NCBI RefSeq assembly: GCF_018320785.1
Contig: NC_054867.1
Span: 34,413,855 to 34,477,854, forward strand
DNA: 64,000 nt
Direction of reading: 5' to 3'
Origin: Cheilinus undulatus
Taxonomy: Eukaryota > Chordata > Actinopteri > Labriformes > Labridae
Of the stretch, positions 26,401 to 37,745 are shown piece by piece. The position numbers and the translations under genes were made by a program. A model generated the notes under the pieces. It made no database searches and was not told the origin of the DNA. It saw only the letters and a program-made list of their open reading frames with translations. The first letter of the stretch is position 1. Each line of letters starts with the position of its first letter.

Positions 26401-27420
26401 GCGCTCTCTCCGATGGTGTAGACCAGGTGTTCCTGCAGGATGATAAAACTAAAGCAAACTAAAACAAACAGCAAATAAAATTAGCATGGAATCAAATAAT
26501 CTGCATCTTACCTGAGAGAGAAAATCTAAGGTGTATGTGTAGACGATTCTAGCATACGGGAACACAGGAAGTGTTGATGGAGCAGCCTGAGCTCCTGCTC
26601 TCATGGCCTCCAGGATGCGGTGGTGGGAGTAGAGTAGCACCTCTTTGCCGAGCCACCGCAGCTCCATGCTGAGGTAGATGTCGGGATACAGAGCAGAGGA
26701 GACGTTCCACAACCACAGCAGCTGGTCATTCCTCTTCAACTCCACAGCCGGACACTCTCCAGTGTAGTTTGTGCTTTTTTCGCTGTAGTAATTGTAGCAG
26801 TTTGGGAAACCGTAAAAACCCCACAGCCCATTCGGTCTCTCCTCCTGCCCAAGTTTGAGTGTTTCCTCCATAAATTTCCTCCCAGCATTCTCAAACTCTA
26901 CTCGAGCTGCTGCCTCCACCTGTGCAGGGCTCCAGTCTGGATGCCTGGACCTCACCAGTGCTTTGGATCCCTCCCAGTACACCTGCTTACTGTCCCAGTT
27001 CCTCTCCCATACAGGCCTCCAGCTCTCCCAGTCCACCACAGCCAGGCCCTGGAAATCCCTGTCAGGGATGAAGGTGCGGATATCATCAGAGGCTGTTCTG
27101 AGGTGTTTATCCAGACTGGCATTCTGTGGGACACCTCCATTAATGGCTTCTGATTGGCCTGAGTACCTTGGATACAGGCCGAGCTTTTCAGCATAAAAAA
27201 TGGTTATGTTTTCTCCCATAAAAGTTTGGTTCTGGTTCTGGACGATACTGAACGTGCCCAAGTCAAGGTCCACATCATAGTGGGTAAGACAGGTGGCAGT
27301 GGGGGCGTTCCACACAGTGAGGAAAGGCACCTGGGAGAAAGAGGAAGATGCAAACTGCAGCCCTGACACGAGGCTGATCAAGTTTACGAGAAGAAGCAGC
27401 TCAGAATGAAATGGACTCAT
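23477..27420 (-). CDS. hyal1: Secreted/lysosomal hyaluronidase, HYAL1 type (3 coding exons, 441 aa)
   Basis: Coding exons are 27420-26512 (303 codons), 26432-26343 (30 codons) and 23803-23477 (109 codons with stop), all GT-AG and phase 0. The exon plan is the same as in hyal2. A signal peptide covers roughly residues 1-21 (LLLLVNLISLVSG). GH56 motifs are FLTVWNAPTATC, ENITIFYAEKLGLYP, GGVPQNASL, the catalytic AVVDWESWRP (Asp130, Glu132), RNWDSKQVY, GLWGFYGFPNCYNYY and IGESAALGSAGVVLWGD. The EGF-like module spans about residues 361-435 (CSQTLCSSQGRC ... CVCYQGWSGASC). The protein ends a few residues later with no hydrophobic tail, so it should be soluble: secreted or lysosomal, continuing the hyaluronan breakdown started by HYAL2. 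Position next to hyal2 and the long Cys-rich insert favour hyal1. FLSQ before the 30-codon exon and LWGD within it are more like HYAL3, so a hyal3 or hyal1/hyal3-type name cannot be excluded. Confidence 0.88.
23804..26342 (-). other. hyal1: hyal1 intron 2
   Basis: A 2.5-kb intron between the 30-codon exon and the last exon. It holds a SINE tail at 25,190 and poly-T/poly-A tracts; otherwise nothing recognisable. Confidence 0.85.
25190..25262 (+). mobile_element. SINE 3' end in hyal1 intron 2
   Basis: It contains CTCTATCATTAAAGGCACTA and ends AATAAATGTTTAAAAAGAAA, matching the tail of the other SINE copies. The head is missing or too diverged. Confidence 0.5.
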
Positions 27421-28448
27421 ACCTGAAAGAAAGGAAAGGGCAACACTGAGGATATTGCAAAAACTGTGTTGTGAAACTAGGAGAGGATGATGCAGAGCTG
27501 AGTACTACACTATGTTTTTTTAACAAGTTACCACCACTAATGTTGTTGTAATATCTGGCTACAGTGCAACACCACATGTTTAAACAGTACAATTCCAGTG
27601 GTTTTGATAAAAGAAATAAAGTCAGCACAAAAAGTGAGGAAATTTGTGTTTGACAGATTGTCTCTTTGTTGTAACAATGCTTCTTTGCAATAAATGTTAT
27701 ACCCTTAGAACGCCTGTTTATTCCCCCTTTTAAAACGTGCCACATTTGTAAGTAATGTCTCACATTGGTTTTGCAGAACATCAGCTTGCAGTGCCCTATT
27801 GCCCGGGCCTCATCTCGTTCAGTCAAAGGTGGCATGCCGATTCTTGGAGCAGACACCAACTGTTGGAGGGCCCATACTCAGAGTTAATGCACCAGCAAAA
27901 TGAGCTGTTTGGCATTAGGAGTGAAGATGTGGAATTTTTTTTTTCATGGGTGCAACCCATATACTCAGCTCTGCTGCTCATCCTACAGATGCATGATCCT
28001 TACAAATTTTGCACCATTTAAAAGGGAAATATGCAGGCTTATCTCTCATCAGAGAGATAATCTACCAAACACAAATTTCCTCATTTTTTGTGCTAAGTTT
28101 GCGTCAAGTAGCACCACAGCTTAATAAAAATGACATGTTTAATTGATCGAGAAGATTTTAACAGCGTGTAAAAGTTTGTTTGCAATTACTTACAACTGAA
28201 AAATAGGACATTAACAAACCTGGTGGTAACGAAACAGTATTCAGGATTTACATGTAGGGTTCCCCAACAGGCACCGTTATAAGTCAGCAAAAAATCGCTT
28301 CAGGAAAAACATGATTATTTTTGTCAATCACGCCTTGTTATCCGGCTAAGTTAACCACAATGTCGCTCTTGTACAGTGCCAGAACGGTGAAGTTTCAGAC
28401 CACAGTGTAGGAAGGAGTTAAAACTAAACTCGATAAGGAGTCACGTAC

Positions 28449-28580
28449 CTGTTCAACAGCTGGATAGAGACTGTGGTTTCGACTTTGTGGTCTGAATGTA
28501 CAAAAACATTCAGCCGCAGTCTCATGACTTCCAAGTTAGAGCCAGGAAAAGGGGAAGAAACACAGACAGAAATGCGCTGT
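28449..28580 (-). other. hyal1: Candidate non-coding exon 1 of the hyal1-type gene
   Basis: The first coding exon is preceded by a clean acceptor (TTTCTTTCAG, exon start 27422, just two bases before the ATG), so the 5' UTR must lie mostly in another exon. A donor TTGAACAG-gtacgtgac ends at 28449 and is the best match upstream. The 5' limit of this exon is a guess. Confidence 0.45.
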
Positions 28581-28589
28581 GTAATTTCT

Positions 28590-28700
28590 TTCCCTCAACC
28601 AATCATAAACGCGCGAACGGTCCTGACATCCAATGAGATTCGCGCATGGAATTTCCAACAACCAATCAATATAGAGAGGCACGTTTTGTAAGGAGGAGGG
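28590..28700 (-). promoter_or_regulatory. hyal1: Probable hyal1 promoter with three CCAAT boxes
   Basis: Three CCAAT pentamers lie on the plus strand at about 28599, 28630 and 28661 (ATTGG in the gene direction), spaced about 31 bp apart. They are mixed with CpG-containing words (AACGCGCGAACGG, TTCGCGCATGG). This lies directly upstream of the candidate first exon. No TATA box is obvious. Confidence 0.5.
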
Positions 28701-29195
28701 TTTAAAGTCACAGGCAGGCTTGATTCTTGCTCTAAACACAGATTTTCTCAGCACAGAAGCATGAATCTAATCAAAAACACTATCATAAATAGATATGACC
28801 TGGAGAGGATTATAGTTTTACTCTAAATGGCTGTAAAAGGTACCCATAATGAACTCTTCCTGCTCCAAATTTAATTGTATGCTTTGCTAAACTCTTAAAA
28901 GTGGTAAAAATAACTTTTGGCTTTACAGTACCCTGCAATTACATGAGGAGGGGGTATGAGGCCTGTGAGATCTGTCCCTCCCTGAGGAGTAGATGGCTTT
29001 GACTCCCCTTAGTGGCCAGAGTTAACATGCTTTTTTCCATGGATACTTGTAATGGTAAACAGAAAATCCCCACCTGTATTGCCTGAAAACATTTTAAGTT
29101 TACCTCGGCAATTATTTAGACTTATTGGACTACAGATACTGTATGTCAGAAAAATAAACAGCATTGTCAGAAACAAAAGAGCTGATTTAATTAAC

Positions 29196-29201
29196 TTTAT
29201 T
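29196..29201 (-). terminator. hyal2: Candidate hyal2 polyadenylation signal
   Basis: AATAAA on the minus strand in TTGAATAAAGTT, about 720 nt past the hyal2 stop. Confidence 0.4.
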
Positions 29202-29918
29202 CAAGTTGAGAAAACGGTATCAAAATAGAGGCCATCATGTAAGTGGAAGTGTGGAGAATACAAAGTTCGACTGTGCTTTTGATGTAAAAGAGCTCCTTAT
29301 TTACAGAAAAGTTTTATTTCCTAGCAAAATTTAAGTAATGGTGTGTTTTAAAAGAAATCTAGTAGTCATTTTGACATATAAAATATGGAAATATCATATA
29401 AAACACCTAAAAATACATTCAAATAAATAGTAACACTGTAAATGCCTCCATAAAAACATCAGATGTTAGAGAGAGGTCAAGTTGGAAAAATAAAAAAAAA
29501 AGGTCAGGCACTTCAGATACAATGTGCAATAACCAGTTTTAAGTGCATCAAGTCCACTTTCACCACACAGCCCCTGAAAAAACTCACCCTTCCCACCATC
29601 AAAAAAAAACATTCTCTTTGGGAAAACATGGAATATGACACCTTGGAAAACAGCTACTGAAAGGAAACTGGGAGCAAAATGTAAACAAGGTCATTTCCAG
29701 CGTGTCCTCTATTGTTTAAAAAAAGATTAACAGTTATAAACAAATATAACTCTGCAATCCACAGTGTTTCCTATGCAAGTTTCACTTTGGGGTATCCTTT
29801 TACAGAAACGACAAAAAAATGACACCCTCACTCTTTATAATCCCCAACTTGGTGGCCGGAGTGTTAATTTTTCATCTAGTCACATAAAATGCAGCTTCAT
29901 TGCTACAGTGTGTATGAA

Positions 29919-32900
29919 CTAACAAAGGAACAGAGAGATAATCAGTAAGATAACACACTGCAGGGGGGGTAAGACACTTTTAGACGCAGACCCTCTTTGA
30001 TGTAAAGGGTCTATCTGATTGCAACCCTCTCCCTTGTAGCCACTGTAACACTGACACTCAAACTCAGCTTTGAAACTCCTCTTGTCTTCTTCTCCAAGCT
30101 CCCCACTGACCGTCTGCCGACCGCCCTGGCTGCTAATGCTGTGGGTGAGGGGGTTTAGATGCAAGTAAACATCGCTGTCGGGATCCCTGCGCAGACAGCG
30201 GCCATGAGAAGCACACAGGGTCTGGCTGCATAGCTCTGCTGCCGTGGAGACGTTGAGGAGGTATTTACCCAGTCGACCCCGCAGATAGGTGTCCAGGTCA
30301 ATGCAGCTGTTCTAAAAGAGGGGGAAATTACAGTCATCACTCACCTGGAGGTCAAGATGCACAATAAAACACAAGCAATAAAAACACCTAAATCACTTTC
30401 ATTGTAGACTTGAGGTTAAGGGTTGTATGTGTGCACTTTAGTTGAAGCCAGATCAGCTCCTTTATTAATCTGTAGAAGTTTTTAGATCCCCACGTATACC
30501 TTATTTTTCTAAAAGCAATAATCTAGTTACAATACTGTCTTATTTTTACTGACTCAATTCTGCAATTTTACAGTATTATCAGCAAAGTGTCTTATATTTT
30601 AAAAAGTGGCATGCATTCTGAATAAAGTTTGTCTTACATCAAAGTTTTACACTGTGTAAAGGGTAGGGTTAAAAACAAATTGAAATTAGCAGATTACTTT
30701 AACACTAATTTTCAAGGTCCAATACAAAATTATGAAGTCTGACACTTAAAAAAAAAAATCAAGACAAAGTCTGATACAAAATTATAAAGTCTGAAACACT
30801 TTTTCGGAACTAGAAACTTGGGTCACTTTCACATTTGTTACATTCCCTTTCCATAAGATAGTGTTTATAAATTTGTTCCAGAAGTTGTAAAAGTGTCCTA
30901 CAACTTGTACAACTTGCCTCAGCTCATTCAACAGTGTTTCAAGTGTTGTAAGTTTGTTTTGTAAAATGTAAATTTTAAAAGTGATTTCTAAAAGTTTAAA
31001 TTAGTTTCATATAATGCAAAAATGTTTTTGGTAAAAGGGTTTCAGACTTTGTAATTTATGTATCGGACTTTGTTTCAAGTTTTGTAAAAGTGTTTCATAC
31101 TTACTAATATTGACTCTGTTAAACTGTTTTGCAAAATGTAAATTTGTTTACTCATTCATAAAAGTTTATAGCTAATGTAGATTTGTTTTAATGAAAAGTA
31201 AAAATGTTTTGGTTGATCTAAATTTGTCTCAAGTTTTGTAAAAATGTTTTAGAATCTGTAATTTTGCACTTCCAGGCCACCATTCATTTAAAAACCCGTG
31301 CTGAGAAAAATTAATGCCACGTTTGTGTGGCAAAAATGAAAGGAATGTGAGATTTCTTGGTGCTCTGGGCAAAGACTGAATTTTTGATTTATTGTAGTGT
31401 TTCTGAAAAGTCAAGTGTTAAAGCACAAAGAAGTTACAAATGGCCACAAATATGATGATTCCTGGCACATTTAATGCCTCTTAATAATGTATCCCCATAC
31501 AGTGATACTGATAACATATTTCAGCAGGTATGTTGAATGATTCTCAACAGTTTAACTTTGATAAAAGAGAATAAAGCTGTTGTCAGGGAGGACCTGTCAA
31601 AATAAAACGTGTGTTGCACAAAGATTTAGGTGGGCAACCTACTAATCCAGAGGTTGAGAAGTGGACTAGTGTTTCACAACAGTACAAGGCTTAAATAATT
31701 TCAATATAATTTGAGCATTCAACGCTTTATTCCATGCTTTCTCCTTTATAAATGTTCAATTCTGAAAGCATTAATGCAAAAAAAGGAAGGATTAAAATCT
31801 AATAAATAAAAGAATAAAAGAAAAAAAGGGAAAAATACATGTATTTGTCAATCTGCCTTGTAAAATTTAAGAGTAAAAATAAGACCTTTTGTTGCCTTAA
31901 ATTTCAAAAGTCCAGTTTAAACTTTTCAAGACTCTTTAAGGATCTGCAGGAGCTTTAGTTTTAAAATATACAGTTAAACTTTGGCATCTTCTTTCTTTTT
32001 TGCAGTTAACCAAAAACGATGCTACCTCTGTCGATATCAATTTTCCCTTTGCATGACTGACTGAGAAAAAGTAGAGGCATTCACTTCACCATATATTCAT
32101 AAAGTGACATTTTTTAATGTATATTTTTTTGATGGATAATTACCAGCAATTAAACATTTTTAAACATTGCATCATTTCCATCCAACTGAAAACAGCTGAA
32201 GATCAAATTTCCTGGATTATTTCAAAGCAGCCTAATCTTAAATCCTTGTACATTTTAAAACCTGTATGTGATGTATTTAGGGTTTTTTTCCCACAAATGT
32301 TACTTTCTGACAACTTACTTTATTTCTGACATCAGAACAAACAGTTTCCTCTCATTAAATTGTGAAAACTGTAAATTCTGTGTTGAGGAAAATCTGTCTT
32401 TTCATTTGTACAGCTATTCACATTTGGTTCATTACATACTACTTTAATCTGTTTAGACCTGATCTAACATCTGCAAATTCTGGTTGACCTTGTTGTTTTT
32501 ATGAGACGTGACTAATGAACTGCAATGTGATTTACCAAAGTGTAAATGTAGAAGGCAGATGGGATAAAAGTGTTTTAGCTTTAGCCCTTTAGAGTCTCTA
32601 CCAATAAAAAGGTTTAACGTTGAGCAATGACACAAACAATGGCTGATGACCTGAGCAAACCGAGTGACATTTAGGCTGAACACCGGAGTATTTAGGACAA
32701 GGATGACAACAATGAATTTGAGAAGAACAGCAAAATTTGGACAGTGACCCAAATCCTGCTTTGACTGCAGACTTGCTAGCCAAGGATTTGTGTATAAGAG
32801 AAACGTTTGGGAAGAAGGATGTTCATGATTTGATTGATGATTCTGAAAAACATTCAGGAACTTTATGAGAAAGGCAGTGATTTACAGTGAAACCCAAGCT

Positions 32901-33489
32901 GTCATATGTTTTTTTTGTTCAATGTCACGGTCTGCTACAAAAACAGAAAAATAAAGGGTTTTTTTTCCAGATTTTTCATGTTATTTTCAAACAACACTTA
33001 AATTTTACAGGGTTTTATTTAGGCAGTTTTAGATCTTAATGGGTGAAACCTGCTGATTCATCCAAAACAAAGAAGACCAAAAGATGATGTTTGCAGTATT
33101 TCTGACTGAAATTCATAAACAAATTAAAAGCACTTTTATTTTACAGTATTTAGAGCATATGAACCTTCAGCAATATTAAGATGATGACACTTCAGCTCTA
33201 TTAAGAGAAACAGCACAGGTAAATACTTAAGATTCAAATCCTACAGATCCTACAATCTGAAGTTTTTTTCTTAAGCTTTCTCCAATGCATTCTCTTTCCT
33301 TTCATATTTAAACAAATACCTTCTTTTTGTTAGAAAATGCTAGAAGAATATTTAAGAAATACCATACATCTTTTTATTTGCATGAAACCTTTTCACACTG
33401 AGTTTAAAATGTGATGATTATTCTAAAATAATGCTGATGTCACAAAAGATGTTTGAAGAACTTTCCAATGCAGTCCATAAATGTAAATG

Positions 33490-33540
<51 letters not shown>

Positions 33541-36500
33541 AACTGTGTTTTGAAAACATACCCCCTTAAGAAAATTAAGTTGGACAAAATATATCTATAA
33601 GTATTTAAGAAATAAGCAGGAGTGGGAAATAACTAATTAAAATTACTTAAATAACTGTAACAGTGAAGCTTTTTTGGCACTTGTACTTTTTGTAGTACAT
33701 TTTAAAATCGGGACTTTTACTTCTACTTTAGTAAGTTTAACCCGGGGTAACTGTACTTTTACTAGAGTACAACAGTCGTACTCTTCATCTGTCTTAAACT
33801 GATCCAGTGGTGTATTTTCTGCAGAAACAGGACCTTCAGAAAATTTGTGGACATAGTTGAAGACAGGCCTGAGGTTTTAAACTCATCAGATCCTCAATAA
33901 GAGGGAGAAACTAGATGTTTTATATGTTTAGTTGTGTTTTGATGTTGTCTGTTCTACCCCTCTTTTGGTAATGTTTCTAGTGGGGTGTTATTTTTGATGT
34001 GAGAAACACTTGCACCATAAGTGAAGTTATCCACTGAGTTAGAGCTTCAACCTGTGACTTTCGGTGTTCCTAATGACACGAGATGCGTATACTTCATCAG
34101 TATGCATTGCTTTGCTTTAAGATTGACTCTCTGCTTTGTTCTTGCCAGAGGAGGGTTACTGCAGCTGTCATATTGTAAAATATTTAACACTTTCAAAAGT
34201 GTAGTAAACAATATGTAGTGTGGAGCAAAAAAGAGACACTATGTTTAGTGTTAAATTTAACTCCATATGAGTTTAATTCACACTGTCAATTTAGCTGTGT
34301 ATTTTACTTTCTCATAAGAGGAACGGCTTTACCTGAACAACCTGGTTAGAGATCTATTCTCTTGTTCATATTTACTGTACAACTCCTCATTAGCTACTCA
34401 GTCCTTAAAGTAAACTTTAAATTCAATACTTTTTACTTTTAGTTGAGTCGATTTATAAACCAGTATTTTTACTTTTGTGTAAGTAAATTTAACCAGAGTA
34501 ACTTTACTTTTCTTCTTGAGTCCAATAATCAAGTCATTTTTCACCTCTGAATGTTGTAAATGACAAAGTTTGAATGCTGCTGCAGAGTGTAACACATGTT
34601 TTTCATTACCAAAGCAGAATAAAATAATCTCCTCTAATGGAAATTCAAATGTGTGGTTGGTTACTTTCTGATGACGGGAGCAAATGCAAATAAACCATGC
34701 CACCCATTCCCTCTCTCTCGCTTTTTTGTTAAAGATAAATCTTTTCGGGCTTTTTGCCTTTATTAGATAGGACAGCTGAAAACAGACAGGAAATAAAGTA
34801 AGAGAGAGTAGGGGGAGACATGCACCAAAATTGATCCTGCAACCTGTGCACTGATGACTTTATTACATGGCACCTACTCTGCCATCTGAGCTTAACCGGC
34901 ACCCATTTTCTCTTATTTTCTATTGTTTGACTGGCATGCACACAGTCAGAAAATATTTCAATACCATGACTAATAAAAAAATGAAGCTGATTTTCCAGAA
35001 ATAGAGGGAGTTCTTCACAGATTTAATGTGATTGAAGATAAATCTTCAAAAACAAATCTCTCTTGTGTGTCTGAGGATGTGCATGTGAGCCACAAACAGC
35101 CTTGAGGAGGGTGTGTGTTATCAAATGACTGCACACATGACGGACAAGAGCAGCGGGTCCATACTCACCACACGATAACGTCAGATTTGTGAGGTGTGTC
35201 TGCGTGACTCATGTTTGATCCTTATTAGAGCAAGTGGGTTCTTACTTTGCTGCTTGCATATATGGCTTCTCCCCACAGGATGATCCCAGCTGCTCCCAGA
35301 GCCACACTCTCCCCGATGGTGGACACAAGGTCAGTCTGTAAAAAGATGACACAGCCCTTTACAATCATATCACATTTAATCTAATGCATTTCTAAGACTA
35401 AAGGTCAAAGTCAGGAAAAATAAACTGTTAAAGATCACCGTTTCAGGGTCAACATGTTAGGCTACTGTATGTGAGGCCTCTTATCTGTTTATTCTCCCAG
35501 GAGGAAACGCTCTATAGGTTGTAAGCAGGGTTTTAAACTTGACCAACACCCATCCTGCGCACTCTGCACAAATGAGAGGTGTGAGGGGGGAGTCCGTCTG
35601 GTACCAGAACAGGAAAGGAATGTGGCTGCGATAAGGAAAAGCTGAGAACTATAGCTCCAAGCGGCATGCACTGATCAGATCCAGAGTGCTGAAAGTTTGA
35701 GATACAGTATGGCTGAGAGTTAATCTAGGAACAAAAAAGTCCTCTGCTAGCAAAATGTTGACTTGACACAGCACAGGAACACGTGGCTAACAGAGTCAAG
35801 AAAGTTAAAAAAAAAAAGTTTAAGTTTTAAAGCTTCACCTCTGTTAGCTGTTCCAGGGAGTTGGCATAGGTGGGGCGTGTGTACACAAAGACCGGACGTG
35901 CCAAGCCTTCACCCTTCGATGCCAAACGCATACCCTCCTTCACACGGTTCCGGACAAACTGCCGTCCGGAGGTGGAGGAGCGAAGCAAAGTGCTCATGTA
36001 GATGGAGGGAAAGAGGGCCGTGCTCTCAGTCCATAACCATATCAGCTTCTCGTTGCGGGCCACCTCCACATCTGGACAGCGGCCCGTGTAGTTCTCCAGA
36101 GTTCGCCTGTAGTCATGGTTGTAGCAGTCAGGGAACAGGTAGAAACCCCAAAGCTGGTTTGGGCGCAGGTTCTTGGCGTGCTTAAGTGTCTCCAACATGA
36201 ACTTCCTGGCGGACATCTCAAACTCCTGTAGGGCTACTTTTGTCAACTGATCTTGAGTCCATGTTGGGTTCTTCTGACGCACCAACTCACGAGAGTGTCT
36301 GCGGTAAACATCTTTACTATCCCAGTTTCGTATCCAAAGAGGGCGCCACTCCTCCCAGTCAATTACAGCGAGACCTTTGGCTTCTGGTTCACGTATATAC
36401 TTCTTAACTCCTTCTGGCATCTTCTCCAGGTGCTGTGTGAGACTGGCCACCTGCGGCAGCCCCCCATTCACTGGGGTTTCGTCTGGACCGTAGTGTGGGT

Positions 36501-36768
36501 AGAGGCCAAGGCGCTCCTTGTAGAAGATGGTGAGGTTCTGTCTGACAAAGCCCTCAGTGGGTGAGGCCACAATCTGGAAGAGGTCCAGCTGGAAGCGAAT
36601 GCCGTACCGCGGGAAGCAGTCCTCGGTAGGGGCGTTCCAAGCCAGGACCAGAGGCTTCTGAGAGTACAGTGGCCATCTCGTGGGTTTGAGCTCTGAAGCA
36701 CAAAGGCGATCCCACAGCAGAGCAATCAGCAGCAGTACTCTCCAGTCAGGCAGAGTCCAGAGCAACAT
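29919..36768 (-). CDS. hyal2: Hyaluronidase 2, GPI-anchored type (3 coding exons, 470 aa)
   Basis: Coding exons are 36768-35839 (310 codons), 35335-35246 (30 codons) and 30311-29919 (131 codons with stop), all with GT-AG borders in phase 0. A signal peptide covers roughly residues 1-24 (LLIALLWDRLCAS). It is a GH56 beta-N-acetylhexosaminidase fold with substrate motifs LVLAWNAPTEDC, NLTIFYKERLGLYPHY and GGLPQ. The catalytic pair lies in AVIDWEEWRP (Asp137, Glu139, equivalent to the Asp/Glu pair of human hyaluronidases). RNWDSKDVY, LWGFYLFPDCYN and ESVALGAAGIILWGE follow. An EGF-like Cys-rich module starts at about residue 368 (CSQTLCASHGRC ... CQCYSGYKGEGC). The last 19 or so residues are hydrophobic (PPLQCVILLIISLFLC), the usual GPI-attachment tail of HYAL2, so it should sit on the outer cell surface and cut long hyaluronan. 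Position beside tusc2 also fits. Intron 2 is 4.9 kb and holds a SINE, a hAT-like element and a fold-back repeat. Confidence 0.95.
30712..31281. repeat. Fold-back repeat, copy 1 (hyal2 intron 2)
   Basis: The left part carries TACAAAATTATGAAGTCTGA and AAACACTTTT, while the right part carries complementary words (TTTCAGACTTTGTAATTTAT, TTTTGTAAAAGTGTTTCA). It ends TTTTGCACTTCCAGGCCAC. Many short direct repeats of TTTTGTAAAATGTAAATTT lie in between. Confidence 0.6.
33491..33540. repeat. (TA)n microsatellite
   Basis: About 50 bp of alternating AT with a single TG step, in hyal2 intron 2. Confidence 0.97.
33617..34549. mobile_element. hAT-like non-autonomous element, about 0.93 kb, in hyal2 intron 2
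   Basis: The left end CAGGAGTGGGAAATAACT and the right end AGTCATTTTTCACCTCTG are imperfect inverted repeats (CAG[A/G]GGTG-like). The subterminal parts are both rich in TACTTTTACTTTT/AAGTAAA words. No transposase frame is seen and no clean target duplication was found. Confidence 0.6.
34729..34904 (-). mobile_element. tRNA-derived SINE in hyal2 intron 2
   Basis: Read on the minus strand it begins GGGTGCCGGTTAAGCTCAGA, with an A-box-like TTAAGCTCAGATGGCAGAG and a degenerate B-box GGTTGCAGGATCA about 40 bp further on. It then has CCTATCTAATAAAGGCAAAA and a AAAGATTTATCTTTAA tail. It is a SINE, not a functional tRNA gene. Confidence 0.75.
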
Positions 36769-37437
36769 GTCTTCAGATGTGTGTCGACAGAGAGGACTGT
36801 CACGCTCTGCTCTGAAAGTCAGAGAGGAAATTCAATTTAACTCTTTTTGATCACTTTTTAAGAAGTTACAGTCCCAAGTACAATTACTAATTAAGTCACT
36901 TATTTAATAAGCTACATAAAGATCATGTAAATTAAGTCTTTTACAGACTAATATGATTTAGTTGTTGGCCACTATAATACAATTATCAACGCTACAAAGA
37001 AAAATCTTTGAAAAATATCTACAACAGTTTCTTTTTCGTGATCTCCTGAGAGCACTTGGGTATTATGTCTTCAAATGTCTTCAGGAAGAAGCCAATTTGT
37101 GGTTTAATCTTTAGAGGGAAGTCACATGACTATTTCTGACAACTTTCGTAATAGGTGTCAATTCCAGGTATATTAACTTCTTTAGGTTTCTATTGTTCCA
37201 TTTAATCAGAGCCACAAGATGACTGATACCTTCCTAATGTTAGAAACACAACAGAGCGAAATGTGCTCTAAAATAGTTCTTCTCTTATAAAGTAGCTAAG
37301 CATCCCTAAATGGGTTTGAAAGTGTCACCCTCTCCTTTGTTAACAAGTTTAAATAAACTGAAATAAAGTAAATGAAGTTTCTAGTAATGAATGAACCAGC
37401 AAAGATAATTAACATCACTGCAGCCGGACAAACTTAC

Positions 37438-37745
37438 CTTTACAAGCAGACTGTGGAAGCATTCCCAAAATCCAGAAGCCTGCTACTTGAAGTAGCGTTT
37501 TTTTTTTTTCTGAACAGCCTCAAAACAAATAGGAAAATTTCAAAATAAGCATAGCTCTTGGGTAAAGAAAGAGACGACGGGGTAAATTCACACATACATG
37601 AGTTGGTGATAAATGTCTTTAAAGCTCCGCTCACTAGCTGATGGTGGCCGCTAAAAGTAAAGAGAACTGAAGTTGCCCCCTGCGATGTTGTCAGTTGCTG
37701 CTCGCCTGCTCCGAGTGCCAAACCACTTTCAGGATGTACCATTCA
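37438..37745 (-). other. hyal2: Candidate non-coding exon 1 of hyal2 and promoter-proximal region
   Basis: The hyal2 coding exon has an upstream acceptor (CTGACTTTCAG, exon start 36811), giving 42 nt of leader before the ATG. The nearest good donor above it is TTGTAAAG-gtaagtttg, with the exon ending at 37438. The region up to about 37,745 is richer in GC and CpG than its surroundings and is the likely transcription start area. The exact 5' end is not visible. Confidence 0.45.

Larger units (their letters stand above)
30312..35245 (-). other. hyal2: hyal2 intron 2
   Basis: A 4.9-kb intron expanded by repeats: fold-back repeat (30,712), (TA)n (33,491), hAT-like element (33,617) and SINE (34,729). 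The stretch 31,290-33,480 shows no recognisable structure. Confidence 0.85.

Noticed and set aside
26855-27196. Plus-strand ORF opposite the hyal1 first coding exon
   Set aside because: Antisense shadow of a GC-rich exon; the minus strand carries clear GH56 motifs.
34729-34904. Possible tRNA gene on the minus strand
   Set aside because: A- and B-box-like words are degenerate, no cloverleaf can be built, and the tail and body match a SINE.
35763-36564. Plus-strand ORFs opposite hyal2
   Set aside because: Antisense shadows of the hyal2 coding exon.
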